DNA from: Bacilli bacterium
GTDB lineage: Bacteria > Bacillota_I > Bacilli_A > RFN20 > CAG-826
NCBI GenBank assembly: GCA_900767605.1
Contig: CAAFZT010000024.1
Span: 1-59,382 of the forward strand
Direction: 5' to 3'
DNA length: 59,382 bases
The position numbers and the translations under genes are program-made. Under the pieces are notes generated by a model that saw only the letters and a program-made list of their open reading frames with translations, made no database searches and was not told the origin of the DNA. Each line of letters begins with the position of its first letter. Positions within the stretch are counted from its first letter, which is position 1. Shown in pieces: positions 1-7,260 of this stretch.

Positions 1-16
1 CTAGGAGGTTCCCATT

Positions 17-205
17 ATGGAACGATTCCCGAAAATCGTCGCGCATCGCCCTAGGAAGGACGGAAAGCATGCTCGAACTCATCGCCTTAATGGCGTTGAT
101 CGACTTGTTCCTTGCTCTATTCAGGGGCGGGGACCGCCACGACGACGAAAAGTGAATGAAAAGCGAGCCCTGAACAGGGTTCGCCAACAAACACTTATAG
201 TATAG
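17..205 (+). CDS. leader ORF overlapping toxin copy 1 (mok-like candidate)
   Basis: This is a 62-codon ORF with a strong Shine-Dalgarno (aggagg, 8 nt before ATG). It overlaps the short hydrophobic ORF at 69-155 in the +1 frame. Copies 2 and 3 of the cassette also have an SD plus ATG or GTG, 52 and 55 nt upstream of the hydrophobic ORF and in the same relative frame. The product is basic and unlike any family I know. Frame and spacing conservation suggest its translation controls access to the toxin start, as mok does for hok. That role is inferred. The peptide itself may have no function. Confidence 0.35.
   Translation: MERFPKIVAHRPRKDGKHARTHRLNGVDRLVPCSIQGRGPPRRRKVNEKRALNRVRQQTLIV
69..155 (+). 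CDS. small hydrophobic peptide, candidate type I toxin, copy 1
   Basis: This 28-residue peptide begins MLELIALMALIDLFLALF, a single hydrophobic helix with an acidic residue at position 3 and an Asp in mid-helix, followed by a polar tail RGGDRHDDEK. The start follows ggaaggacggaaagc. The first 28 residues of copy 2 are nearly the same, tail included. The ORF is followed by a small hairpin, a consensus promoter on the opposite strand, and then a rho-independent terminator. That is the layout of a membrane toxin with an antisense RNA. I do not recognise the family (not Fst/Ldr, Hok, TxpA or BsrG). The window edge may cut off its promoter. Confidence 0.6.
   Translation: MLELIALMALIDLFLALFRGGDRHDDEK
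157..192 (-). ncRNA. candidate antisense RNA, copy 1
   Basis: The RNA is predicted to start about 7 nt from the minus-strand -10 (199-204) and run into the 3' UTR of the toxin mRNA. It meets a hairpin at 163-184 (arms gcgagccctg/cagggttcgc) followed on the minus strand by TTTT. If termination occurs there the RNA is only about 35 nt. With readthrough it would also cover the toxin ORF and ribosome-binding site. Both ends are inferred. Confidence 0.4.
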
Positions 206-226
206 GGCGATTCCGCGCGGCGTCAA
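199..226 (-). promoter_or_regulatory. antisense promoter, copy 1 (TTGACG-16-TATACT)
   Basis: On the minus strand TTGACG (226-221) is followed 16 nt later by TATACT (204-199). The whole 28-nt block is identical in copy 2 (672-699), although the flanking DNA has diverged. It lies 3' of the hydrophobic ORF and points back into it. Confidence 0.7.
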
Positions 227-230
227 GGCT

Positions 231-262
231 CCTTGGGCTTCCAAAAGCCCAAGGGGTTTTGT
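231..262 (+). terminator. rho-independent terminator of cassette copy 1
   Basis: A 10-bp stem CCTTGGGCTT/AAGCCCAAGG with a 4-nt loop is followed by ggttttgtt. It would end the toxin mRNA downstream of the antisense promoter, so the two transcripts overlap. Confidence 0.75.
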
Positions 263-458
263 TATTCAATAAACACGAAAAAGCAAAGCGCAAAAGGAAT
301 CCATATTTCGCATCCCATATCTTTGATTCCGTTTCGTACGCGACATAAAAGGTCGAATCGATGTTGGCTTAAAAATAATTGGCGCGAAAAATATCGATGA
401 ATCCTAGACATTCATATTTTTTCGAAAATTTTATCGAAAGAATAGCGAACTTTTTCGT
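263..458. other. AT-rich spacer between cassette copies 1 and 2
   Basis: About 200 nt of AT-rich DNA with no convincing gene. A frame from 379 is open into toxin copy 2, but it has no ribosome-binding site and the upstream residues look random. I treat it as a chance extension. Confidence 0.5.
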
Positions 459-466
459 TATATATA
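459..466 (+). promoter_or_regulatory. probable -10 region of toxin copy 2
   Basis: The sequence ttatatataa lies just before gggagg (473-478), so the mRNA would start almost on the Shine-Dalgarno. Copy 3 keeps the pattern ttcgtt...taagg...gggagg. No good -35 hexamer is visible. Confidence 0.4.
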
Positions 467-485
467 AGGCAGGGAGGATTCCTTT

Positions 486-635
486 GTGGGACGATTCCCC
501 GTTAACGCCGCGCGCCACCCTAGCGAGGAGGAAAGACATGCTCGACCTCATCGCCCTTGTGGCCTTGATCGACCTGCTCCTAGTCTTAGCAAGGGGCGGG
601 GACCGCCACGACGACGAAAAGCGAATGAAAAGTGA
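486..635 (+). CDS. leader ORF overlapping toxin copy 2 (mok-like candidate)
   Basis: A GTG-start ORF of 49 codons after gggagg. It begins 52 nt upstream of the toxin ATG in the +1 frame, exactly as in copy 1. The product is Arg/Pro/His-rich and shares the segment GRGPPRRRK with copy 1, which may simply reflect nucleotide conservation of the overlapping toxin gene. A regulatory role through coupled translation is inferred. Confidence 0.3.
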   Translation: MGRFPVNAARHPSEEERHARPHRPCGLDRPAPSLSKGRGPPRRRKANEK

Positions 636-645
636 CTCCTGGTAA
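538..645 (+). CDS. small hydrophobic peptide, candidate type I toxin, copy 2
   Basis: This 35-residue peptide begins MLDLIALVALIDLLLVLA and continues RGGDRHDDEK, with 7 further residues that copy 1 lacks because its reading frame stops earlier. It has a strong ribosome-binding site (gaggaggaaagac). The helix keeps the Asp at position 3 and the mid-helix Asp of copy 1. An antisense promoter and a terminator follow, as in copy 1. Tandem duplication with conservation of peptide, leader frame and antisense promoter is the main evidence that the unit is functional. Confidence 0.6.
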   Translation: MLDLIALVALIDLLLVLARGGDRHDDEKRMKSDSW

Positions 646-665
646 AACGGGAGCCACAAACCTTC
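626..665 (-). ncRNA. candidate antisense RNA, copy 2
   Basis: It would start next to the -10 at 672-677 and run over a hairpin at 632-657 (gtgactcc/ggagccac, with a G-U pair only in the antisense strand) followed on the minus strand by TTTT. It overlaps the last codons of toxin copy 2. The extent is inferred. Confidence 0.4.
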
Positions 666-671
666 ACCAAT

Positions 672-699
672 AGTATAGGGCGATTCCGCGCGGCGTCAA
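672..699 (-). promoter_or_regulatory. antisense promoter, copy 2 (TTGACG-16-TATACT)
   Basis: Base-for-base identical to the block at 199-226, with -35 at 699-694 and -10 at 677-672 on the minus strand. Confidence 0.7.
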
Positions 700-701
700 C
701 G

Positions 702-735
702 CCCCTTGGGTTCAAAACGCCTGAGGGGCTTCTTT
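702..735 (+). terminator. terminator of cassette copy 2
   Basis: A stem CCCCTTGGG/CCTGAGGGG with two wobble pairs is followed by cttcttt. It occupies the same place as the terminator of copy 1. Confidence 0.6.
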
Positions 736-765
736 AAAGGGAGGGAAGGTGGGAAATTCTTTTCA

Positions 766-796
766 TGAAAAAGTGGCCCTTCGAAGAGGCCACTTT
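766..796 (-). terminator. terminator of the atp operon
   Basis: A 9-bp stem AAAGTGGCC/GGCCACTTT is followed on the minus strand by TTTTT. It lies 18 nt beyond the atpC stop codon. Confidence 0.8.
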
Positions 797-813
797 GGGT
801 TCAACTAGAAGGA

Positions 814-1230
814 TTAAGCGTCCAACGAACCGTCGGATAGATTTTTGGCTTGGAGACGTGCCATTTGTTTGGCAAGGGAAATCCGTGCGTATTCCACGTC
901 CGTGTTGGGGTCCTTCTTCTTGATGATATCGCGGTCATAATCGGCTTTTGACATGGCTCTTGCCCGGTCAATCGTCGATCCTTCTTCGATATTTTGGCAT
1001 AGCATTACCGCGCGGTTTTCCTTTACGTGAAGAACTCCTTGAAATAAGGCGTAGAACTTCTTCTTTCCGCCCATCCAAACCTTGAGGACGCCGCTAGGAA
1101 GGCAAGAAACAATCGTTGGTGTATACCCCTTTTCAATCATTAAGGGTCCTTTTTCCGCGGGAACGATGAAAGAATCCACTTCCGCGTCAACAACGATTCC
1201 TTTTGGTGTTAAGACGGTGAGTGGAATCAT
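814..1230 (-). CDS. atpC: ATP synthase epsilon subunit
   Basis: 138 residues, normal for the family. The N-terminal beta-sandwich begins MIPLTVLTPKGIVVDAEV and includes the segment VPAEKGPLMIEKGYTP. A C-terminal helical part follows with DVEYARISLAKQMARLQAK. In F1 the subunit joins the central stalk and can inhibit ATP hydrolysis. It is the last gene of the atp operon. Its ATG overlaps the atpD stop by one base (TAATG), so translation is coupled. A terminator follows directly. Confidence 0.93.
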   Translation of the reverse strand: MIPLTVLTPKGIVVDAEVDSFIVPAEKGPLMIEKGYTPTIVSCLPSGVLKVWMGGKKKFYALFQGVLHVKENRAVMLCQNIEEGSTIDRARAMSKADYDRDIIKKKDPNTDVEYARISLAKQMARLQAKNLSDGSLDA

Positions 1231-2651
1231 TATTCCATCCCTTCTGCTTTTTTCATCACGTCTTCAATGGTTCCGCAATATAGGAACGCGGCTTCGGGAA
1301 GGCTGTCATATTTGCCGCTTAGGATTTCCTTGAAGCTGCGAATCGTCTCGGAGACGGGTACGTAAATGCCAGGGAAGCCGTTGAAACTCGATGCCACGTG
1401 AAGCGGCTGGGAGAGGAAATTACGGACTCTGCGGGCGCGGTTGACGATGGCTTTATCTTCATCGGAAAGCTCATCGATGCCTAAAATGGCGATGATGTCT
1501 TGGAGTTCTTTATAACGTTGGAGCAATTGTTGGACGCCGCGAGCGACGTTGTAATGCTCTTCTCCAATGATATTGGGATCCAAAATATTGGAGGAGGATT
1601 CTAGGGGATCGACGGCGGGGAAGATGCCAAGAGCCGCGATATTGCGGTCGAGCAAAGTCTTCGCGTCCAAATGGGAGAAAGTTGTGGCCGGAGCCGGGTC
1701 GGTAAAGTCGTCGGCAGGAACATAAACCGCCTGGACCGAGGTAATCGAGCCATCTTTCGTCGAAGTGATACGTTCTTGCAATTGGCCCATTTCGGTCGCC
1801 AAGGTCGGTTGATAACCAACCGCGCTAGGCATACGTCCCAAAAGGGCGGACACTTCGCTACCAGCTTGGGTAAAACGGAAGATATTATCGATGAAAAGCA
1901 AAACGTCTTGATGCTCTTGATCGCGGAAATATTCCGCCATCGTCAGCCCGCTTAAACCCACGCGCATACGAGCTCCGGGGGGTTCGTTCATCTGGCCGAA
2001 GACCAGGGCGGTTTTGGCTAAAACGCCCGATTCCTTCATTTCATGGTAAAGGTCATTGCCTTCGCGGCTGCGTTCGCCAACGCCTGCAAAAATGGAGGTC
2101 CCGTTATGTTCGGTGGCAAGGTTAAAAATGAGTTCTTGGATCAAGACGGTTTTGCCAACGCCTGCACCGCCGAATAGACCGATTTTGCCGCCTTTTACAT
2201 ATGGGCAAAGCAAGTCAATGACCTTAATGCCAGTTTCTAGAATTTCGCGCTGGGTGGTTTGTTGCTCAAAAGTTGGGGCCGCGCGGTGAATCGGCATGCG
2301 GGAAGTCGCTTCAAAGGGCATGTCGTCAATTGGCTGTCCCAGAACATTGAACATACGTCCTAACGTATTTTCGCCAACCGGAACCGTAATCGGAGCGCGG
2401 GTGTTGATGACTTTCATCCCGCGGACCAAACCATCGGTAGCTCCCATGGCGACGCAGCGGACGACGTCATCGCCAATATGCTGCATGACTTCCACCGTTA
2501 AGGATTTTTCTTCGCCGAGGGGAATAACGAGGGCCGTAAGAATTTCCGGCAAGTGCTTCTGCTCAAAGCGAACGTCCACTACTGGCCCGACGGCTTCCAC
2601 GATCACACCATCATAGGCGTTTTCTTTCGTGATTTTGCTTTCTTTCTTCAT
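1230..2651 (-). CDS. atpD: ATP synthase beta subunit
   Basis: 473 residues, the catalytic F1 subunit. The Walker A motif GGAGVGKTVLIQEL, the catalytic region with GERSREGNDLYHEM, and Walker B LLFIDNIFRFTQAG are all present, as is the ALLGRMPSAVGYQPTL segment. The frame is open further upstream into atpG, but the start at 2651 is chosen because MKKESKITK follows aaaggag at the right distance and the family begins there. The extra upstream codons have no family similarity. Confidence 0.97.
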   Translation of the reverse strand: MKKESKITKENAYDGVIVEAVGPVVDVRFEQKHLPEILTALVIPLGEEKSLTVEVMQHIGDDVVRCVAMGATDGLVRGMKVINTRAPITVPVGENTLGRMFNVLGQPIDDMPFEATSRMPIHRAAPTFEQQTTQREILETGIKVIDLLCPYVKGGKIGLFGGAGVGKTVLIQELIFNLATEHNGTSIFAGVGERSREGNDLYHEMKESGVLAKTALVFGQMNEPPGARMRVGLSGLTMAEYFRDQEHQDVLLFIDNIFRFTQAGSEVSALLGRMPSAVGYQPTLATEMGQLQERITSTKDGSITSVQAVYVPADDFTDPAPATTFSHLDAKTLLDRNIAALGIFPAVDPLESSSNILDPNIIGEEHYNVARGVQQLLQRYKELQDIIAILGIDELSDEDKAIVNRARRVRNFLSQPLHVASSFNGFPGIYVPVSETIRSFKEILSGKYDSLPEAAFLYCGTIEDVMKKAEGME

Positions 2652-2661
2652 GTGTTCTCCT

Positions 2662-3513
2662 TTATTCCGTTTGGGAATTGGCACCGTTGACGACTTCGGT
2701 GATTTCTTGGGTGATCGAAGCCTGACGGGCTTTGTTGTATTCGATACGGAGTTTGTCGAGCAATTCGTCGGCGTTGTCGTTGGCGCTTTCCATCGCGTTG
2801 CGTCTACTGGCTTGCTCGGATAGTTCGGCTTCCCCGATTCGAGAATAGAGCTCCGCCCCAAGATAAGAAGCGAGGTTATTCTCCACGAATTCCTTGGGGT
2901 TAGGCTCCCAAAGAGGGGGGGCATAAGATTCATAGGGTTCTTCGTGATAGGAAGGGGAAATGGGCAATAAGGTGAAGCATTCCGGGACGAAGCGAAGGGA
3001 ATTCACGTAATGGGTGGAGATGACTTCGATCCGTTTGTATTTTTTCTTGGTAAAATCTTCGAGAAGTTTTTTTCCTGCTTTCGTGCAATCAAGGGGAGAG
3101 GCATTTAAATCCAAGAAAGTCTCTTCTAAATGGAAGGCTCCATCATGGGAATAATGGGCTTTTCCTTTTTCTCCTAATACAATCAGGGTATCGATTCCTT
3201 TGCGAATCTTGGATTCAGCAAAGCGGAAAAGCTCGGAATTATAGCCGCCGCATAACCCTAAATTAGAAGTGACGAGGAGATAACAAATCGCCTCTACTTC
3301 TTCGTTTTCTTTGGCGTAAGGAAGAGAGGGACATAAGGCTAAAGCACGGGCAAAGATGCCTTCTAATTCGCGAAGATAATAGGAGCCATGTTCAAAGGTG
3401 TCCTTGAAGCGCTTGAGCTTCACGGTGGCAACCATCTCCATGGCCTTCGTGATCTTTTGGGTCGAGGTGACGGAGGCGATTCGACGTTTGGTTTTGTTAA
3501 GACCGCTCCCCAT
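2662..3513 (-). CDS. atpG: ATP synthase gamma subunit
   Basis: 283 residues. The N-terminal helix contains the signature KTKRRIASVTSTQKITKAM and the C-terminal helix contains SRRNAMESANDNADELL, the two coiled-coil helices that form the rotor shaft in F1. The central Rossmann-like part has VTSNLGLCGGYNSEL. It starts 1 nt after the atpA stop codon and is followed by atpD after 10 nt. Confidence 0.96.
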   Translation of the reverse strand: MGSGLNKTKRRIASVTSTQKITKAMEMVATVKLKRFKDTFEHGSYYLRELEGIFARALALCPSLPYAKENEEVEAICYLLVTSNLGLCGGYNSELFRFAESKIRKGIDTLIVLGEKGKAHYSHDGAFHLEETFLDLNASPLDCTKAGKKLLEDFTKKKYKRIEVISTHYVNSLRFVPECFTLLPISPSYHEEPYESYAPPLWEPNPKEFVENNLASYLGAELYSRIGEAELSEQASRRNAMESANDNADELLDKLRIEYNKARQASITQEITEVVNGANSQTE

Positions 3514-3514
3514 A

Positions 3515-5020
3515 TTACTTCCTTAAGGCGACGAATTCTTCTACCGCCGCTTTGAAATGGGCGGAGAGTTCATCGTCGAATTTCTTTTTCTCCATGAGTT
3601 CGTCAATCACTTCTTTGTGGCGGGATTCCATGAACGAATCCATTTCCGTTAACCACGGACCCACTTCGGAACGTTCTAGTTCATCGAGATAACGGTTTTT
3701 GACGCAATAAAGCTCGATGATTTGCTTCCAAACCGGATAAGGTGAATATTGTTTTTGCTTCAAGCATTCCATCAAAACGGCGCCGTGGGCGAGAATCTTC
3801 TTCGTCGAGGCGTCGAGGTCGCTACCAAATTGGGCAAAGGAAAGCATTTCGCGGTAAGAGGCGAGTTCAATTTTAAGGCCACCGGCGACTTGTTTCATCG
3901 CCTTGATTTGGGCGGAGGAGCCAACACGAGACACCGAGAAGCCGGAATCGATAGCAGGGCGTTGGCCTTCGGCAAAAGCATCCGTCACCAAGAAAATCTG
4001 ACCATCGGTGATGGAAATAACGTTCGTAGGAATATAAGCGGAGATGTCGCCAGCCTGCGTTTCAACAATCGGCAAAGCGGTAATCGAGCCTCCTCCATAA
4101 TCCCTGTTGAGGCGGCAAGCGCGCTCTAACAAACGAGAATGGAGGTAGAAAATGTCGCCCGGATAAGCTTCACGCCCCGGGGAACGCTTTAATAATAAGG
4201 ATAAGGTGCGATAAGCAACTGCGTGCTTGGAGAGGTCATCGAAAACAATGAGGACGTCTTGTCCTTGTTCCATCCATTCTTCCGCCATCGCCATGCCAGC
4301 GAAGGGGGCGATATATTGAAGCGGGGCGGATTCGGATGCCGAGGAGGAAACAACGGTCACATAATCCATGCACCCCATTTGACGGAGTTTTTCTACCAAA
4401 ACGGCCACGGAGGAATTCTTTTGGCCGATTGCGCAATAGACGCATTTCACGCCTTTGCCTTTTTGGTTGATGATTGTATCGAGGGCAATCGCCGTTTTTC
4501 CCGTTTGACGGTCGCCGATGATGAGTTCACGCTGACCGCGTCCAATCGGAATCATCGCATCGATTGCTTTGATGCCCGTTTCCAAGGGGGTGTCGACGGA
4601 TTTACGCGTCATAACGCCCGGAGCGATGCGCTCCACGGGGCGAGTTTTCGTAAACGGAACGGCTCCTTTGCCATCCAGCGGTTCGCCAAGAGCGTTGACC
4701 ACACGTCCCAGTAGCCCATCTCCAACGGGGACTTCAACGACCTTGTGAGTTCTTTTCACCGTGTCGCCTTCTTCGATTTGGTTATCCGAGCCCAGCAATA
4801 CGGCACCGACGTTATCACGGTTCAAGTTCATGACCATGCCATAGACGTCGTTAGGGAAAACAAGCAATTCGCCAAGCATCGCTTGATCCAAGCCATAGCA
4901 AAGGGCAATGCCGTCTCCCACCGTGATGACCGTACCGACATCATCGGTTTCGAGTTTGCTTTCGTATCCCTGTATTTCCGCTTTAATTAACGCGGCGATT
5001 TCATTGGAATCAATTTTCAT
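3515..5020 (-). CDS. atpA: ATP synthase alpha subunit
   Basis: 501 residues, full length. Walker A GDRQTGKTAIALDTIINQ, the AIGQKNSSVA segment and VSRVGSSAQIKAMKQVAG are all present. Alpha carries the non-catalytic nucleotide sites of F1. Its ATG overlaps the atpH stop (ATGA), so translation is coupled. Confidence 0.97.
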   Translation of the reverse strand: MKIDSNEIAALIKAEIQGYESKLETDDVGTVITVGDGIALCYGLDQAMLGELLVFPNDVYGMVMNLNRDNVGAVLLGSDNQIEEGDTVKRTHKVVEVPVGDGLLGRVVNALGEPLDGKGAVPFTKTRPVERIAPGVMTRKSVDTPLETGIKAIDAMIPIGRGQRELIIGDRQTGKTAIALDTIINQKGKGVKCVYCAIGQKNSSVAVLVEKLRQMGCMDYVTVVSSSASESAPLQYIAPFAGMAMAEEWMEQGQDVLIVFDDLSKHAVAYRTLSLLLKRSPGREAYPGDIFYLHSRLLERACRLNRDYGGGSITALPIVETQAGDISAYIPTNVISITDGQIFLVTDAFAEGQRPAIDSGFSVSRVGSSAQIKAMKQVAGGLKIELASYREMLSFAQFGSDLDASTKKILAHGAVLMECLKQKQYSPYPVWKQIIELYCVKNRYLDELERSEVGPWLTEMDSFMESRHKEVIDELMEKKKFDDELSAHFKAAVEEFVALRK

Positions 5021-5562
5021 TGGTCCTTGCCTCCTTGCAGAAGATGCTTTTTCATTTCTTGTAATTTGTGGCGTAAGCTCCCGTCATAGACTTTGCCGTC
5101 CAACGCCACTTTCACCCCACCGAGCAAATCTGGCTCTAAAATCGGGGAGAGTTCCACTTTATCGCCAAGGCGTTCGGCCAAGGCGTCTTCGATTCGTTTC
5201 TTTTCTTCCTCGGACAAAGGGGCGGCCGAATAAACCACTCCTTCTAAAATCCCAAGGCTTTCATTCACCAAAGAGGCGAAGCTAGAAACAACGGAAGAGA
5301 AAAGATTGAATCGATGATGACGGACGAGAACTTTATAAAAGTCGTTTAAATAGGGAAGAGGGTAGAGGCGAAGGAAAATTTGGTCGCATAAAGTTTGCTT
5401 TTCTTGAAGGGAAAGCGAATACGAGCAAAGGACCCGCTCCAAGTCGGGATAAGAAGCAAAAAGCCCCTCCGTGTCGCGGAGCGCCTTCAAATAGGCTGGT
5501 CTATCTTTTTCATCGACGAGCCGATAAAGGGCTGTCGCGTAGTTCTTCGCCACTTCTTCCAT
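5017..5562 (-). CDS. atpH: ATP synthase delta subunit
   Basis: 181 residues, normal for OSCP/delta. The N-terminal helical bundle starts MEEVAKNYATALYRL. The C-terminal end LEPDLLGGVKVALDGKVYDG plus SLRHKLQEM is the typical family ending. It links F1 to the peripheral stalk. It starts 3 nt after atpF. Confidence 0.92.
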   Translation of the reverse strand: MEEVAKNYATALYRLVDEKDRPAYLKALRDTEGLFASYPDLERVLCSYSLSLQEKQTLCDQIFLRLYPLPYLNDFYKVLVRHHRFNLFSSVVSSFASLVNESLGILEGVVYSAAPLSEEEKKRIEDALAERLGDKVELSPILEPDLLGGVKVALDGKVYDGSLRHKLQEMKKHLLQGGKDQ

Positions 5563-5565
5563 GTT

Positions 5566-6135
5566 TTATTTCTTCTTGATGTCGGAAACAAAATCTTCGA
5601 CAAGCTTTTTGCTATCTTGTTCGGAGACTTCGCGTTCCAAAATTTTTGAGGATGCCGCAAGGGCAACCTCCACGATTTGCCGCTGCACGTCTTGCTTGGA
5701 TTTTTCTTTTGCCAAAGCAATGTCGGCATCCGCCTGCTTTCTTTTTCTTTCGGCTTCTTGGGCGGCTTCTTCCAAAATCCGGCTGCGTTCGCCTTCAGCT
5801 TGCATTTTGGCATCGGCGACGATTTGGCTCGCTTTTGCCTTGCCTTCTGCAATGGTCGCATCCTTTTCTTGGGCAGCTTTTTGCGCGATTTTATTCGCTT
5901 CTTCCGCGGAAGAAATTTCATTGGCGATGTGAGCGCGTCTAGCGGCAACCATTTTTTTCACCGGTTTATAGCCAAGGAAAAAGACGATCAGCAATAAGAC
6001 GACAAACGCCAGCAGCTGAATGATGAGATCCCAGAGACCGTTAGGGAAAAGTTTATTGATGAAATCCGAATCGGAGAAGGGGGGATCAGAGGCGTCGCCA
6101 AGCAGGGGGATATTTTTCCAAAATCCCAAATCCAT
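5566..6135 (-). CDS. atpF: ATP synthase b subunit
   Basis: 189 residues. An N-terminal membrane helix at about residues 35-57 (LIIQLLAFVVLLLIVFFLGY) is followed by KPVKKMVAARRAHIANEISS and a long, charged, alanine-rich coiled coil. This is the standard peripheral-stalk b subunit. The first 30 residues form a slightly longer extracellular leader than usual. It lies 6 nt downstream of atpE. Confidence 0.92.
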   Translation of the reverse strand: MDLGFWKNIPLLGDASDPPFSDSDFINKLFPNGLWDLIIQLLAFVVLLLIVFFLGYKPVKKMVAARRAHIANEISSAEEANKIAQKAAQEKDATIAEGKAKASQIVADAKMQAEGERSRILEEAAQEAERKRKQADADIALAKEKSKQDVQRQIVEVALAASSKILEREVSEQDSKKLVEDFVSDIKKK

Positions 6136-6141
6136 AAGGGA

Positions 6142-6426
6142 TTAGGCCACTTTCCCGCCAAGAATGAAGATGATAAGGATCGCGACGATAAGAGCGTAAA
6201 TACCGCAAGATTCGTCCAAAGCGACCGCAAGAATCATCGTGGATTGCAATTTCTTTTGGTTTTCGGGGTTGCGTGACATTCCATCAATCGCGTGGCAGCA
6301 AATCCAGGATTCGCCAAGAGACGACATACCGGCAGAGAAAATCGCGATCGCGGCTCCGATGGCAATTAAGCCCAAATTGTTGCTCGTATCGGCTAAAACA
6401 GCCAATGCATTTTGTAGAAATCCCAT
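6142..6426 (-). CDS. atpE: ATP synthase c subunit, probable Na+-type
   Basis: 94 residues, a two-helix hairpin forming the rotor ring. The polar loop SRNPEN is present. The ion-binding carboxylate is Glu72 in ALDESCGIYALIVA. Thirty-three residues earlier lies Glu39 (SLGESW), the position held by Gln32 in Na+ rings such as that of Ilyobacter and by Glu32 in the two-carboxylate Na+ ring of Fusobacterium. Ser73 and Tyr77 match the other Na+ ligand positions Ser66 and Tyr70. I infer Na+ coupling. The first helix lacks the usual dense Gly repeat. Confidence 0.92.
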   Translation of the reverse strand: MGFLQNALAVLADTSNNLGLIAIGAAIAIFSAGMSSLGESWICCHAIDGMSRNPENQKKLQSTMILAVALDESCGIYALIVAILIIFILGGKVA

Positions 6427-6459
6427 ATCAATTCCTCCTGTTGGGTGTTTCTTAATCCC

Positions 6460-7260
6460 TTATTCCTTCAAGGGTTCTCCCCGCGCCACTTGCTTCTCCG
6501 TGCCCATGGAGTCGTCTTCTGGCATTTCTTGCGAAATCCAGACGGCGTTGAGCGAAGAGAAGACCAGGGTTTGGATGAACCCGGAGAATAAGCCAAAGTA
6601 AAGGTTGAAGACGCCAATGAGAATCGGCCCAAGGATGATTTGACCCGCTTCTCCCATGAAGGAGAAAATGGCCATGGATGCAGATTTGGTGGCCCAGTTG
6701 ACAAGGCCGATGATGACGCTGCCGGCAAGGGCGTTGCCAAACATACGAAGGCTGGTCGAAATAATCGGGGTCCACATCGTCAATAAGTTGATGGGGAGCC
6801 ACAAAACAACCGGCTCGATATAACGATGGAAATAGCCCCAATGCTGATAATGAAGCGCGGTGGCTTGAATCAAAATGAACATGACTACCGACAAGGTGAA
6901 GGGAATAATCAAGGTGTCGATGACGCTCGGCATGCCGGTGATTGACCAAATAAAAGCAAGGAACAAATAGGCGAATAAGCCCATGAAATACCCGGTGTAA
7001 TTGCCGGGCTTCTTTCCCATGATGTCTTCCGCCCAAGATTCGAGGGTTTCATAGAACCATTCCCAAAGGAATAACGGTCCTTTCGTGGGCTTCAAAGGGT
7101 CGTGGAAATGGGCTTGGATGCCCGCGATGATCGCGAAAATAGCGACGAGGCCCATGACGATGAGCGATGTGATGACCGGCCCAGAAAGGCGGAACGACCA
7201 ATCCTGGAAGTTCTTGATCATGTCATCTAAGGGGTTAGAAGAATAAAGGATGCTATTCAT
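6460..7260 (-). CDS. atpB: ATP synthase a subunit
   Basis: 266 residues with five to six membrane helices. The essential arginine sits in SLRMFGNALAGSVIIGLV and the last helices contain GVFNLYFGLFSGFIQTLVFS. It forms the ion half-channels against the c ring. It follows the AtpI-like gene with an 8-nt overlap and precedes atpE. Confidence 0.95.
   Translation of the reverse strand: MNSILYSSNPLDDMIKNFQDWSFRLSGPVITSLIVMGLVAIFAIIAGIQAHFHDPLKPTKGPLFLWEWFYETLESWAEDIMGKKPGNYTGYFMGLFAYLFLAFIWSITGMPSVIDTLIIPFTLSVVMFILIQATALHYQHWGYFHRYIEPVVLWLPINLLTMWTPIISTSLRMFGNALAGSVIIGLVNWATKSASMAIFSFMGEAGQIILGPILIGVFNLYFGLFSGFIQTLVFSSLNAVWISQEMPEDDSMGTEKQVARGEPLKE

Noticed and set aside
379..645. 88-residue ORF containing toxin copy 2
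   Set aside because: The upstream 53 codons are AT-rich, not conserved in copy 1, and lie before the likely promoter. The start at 538 has its own strong ribosome-binding site.
2652..2933. Extended N-terminus of the ATP synthase beta subunit
   Set aside because: The extra 94 codons overlap atpG in another frame and have no similarity to the family. A good ribosome-binding site precedes the start at 2651.
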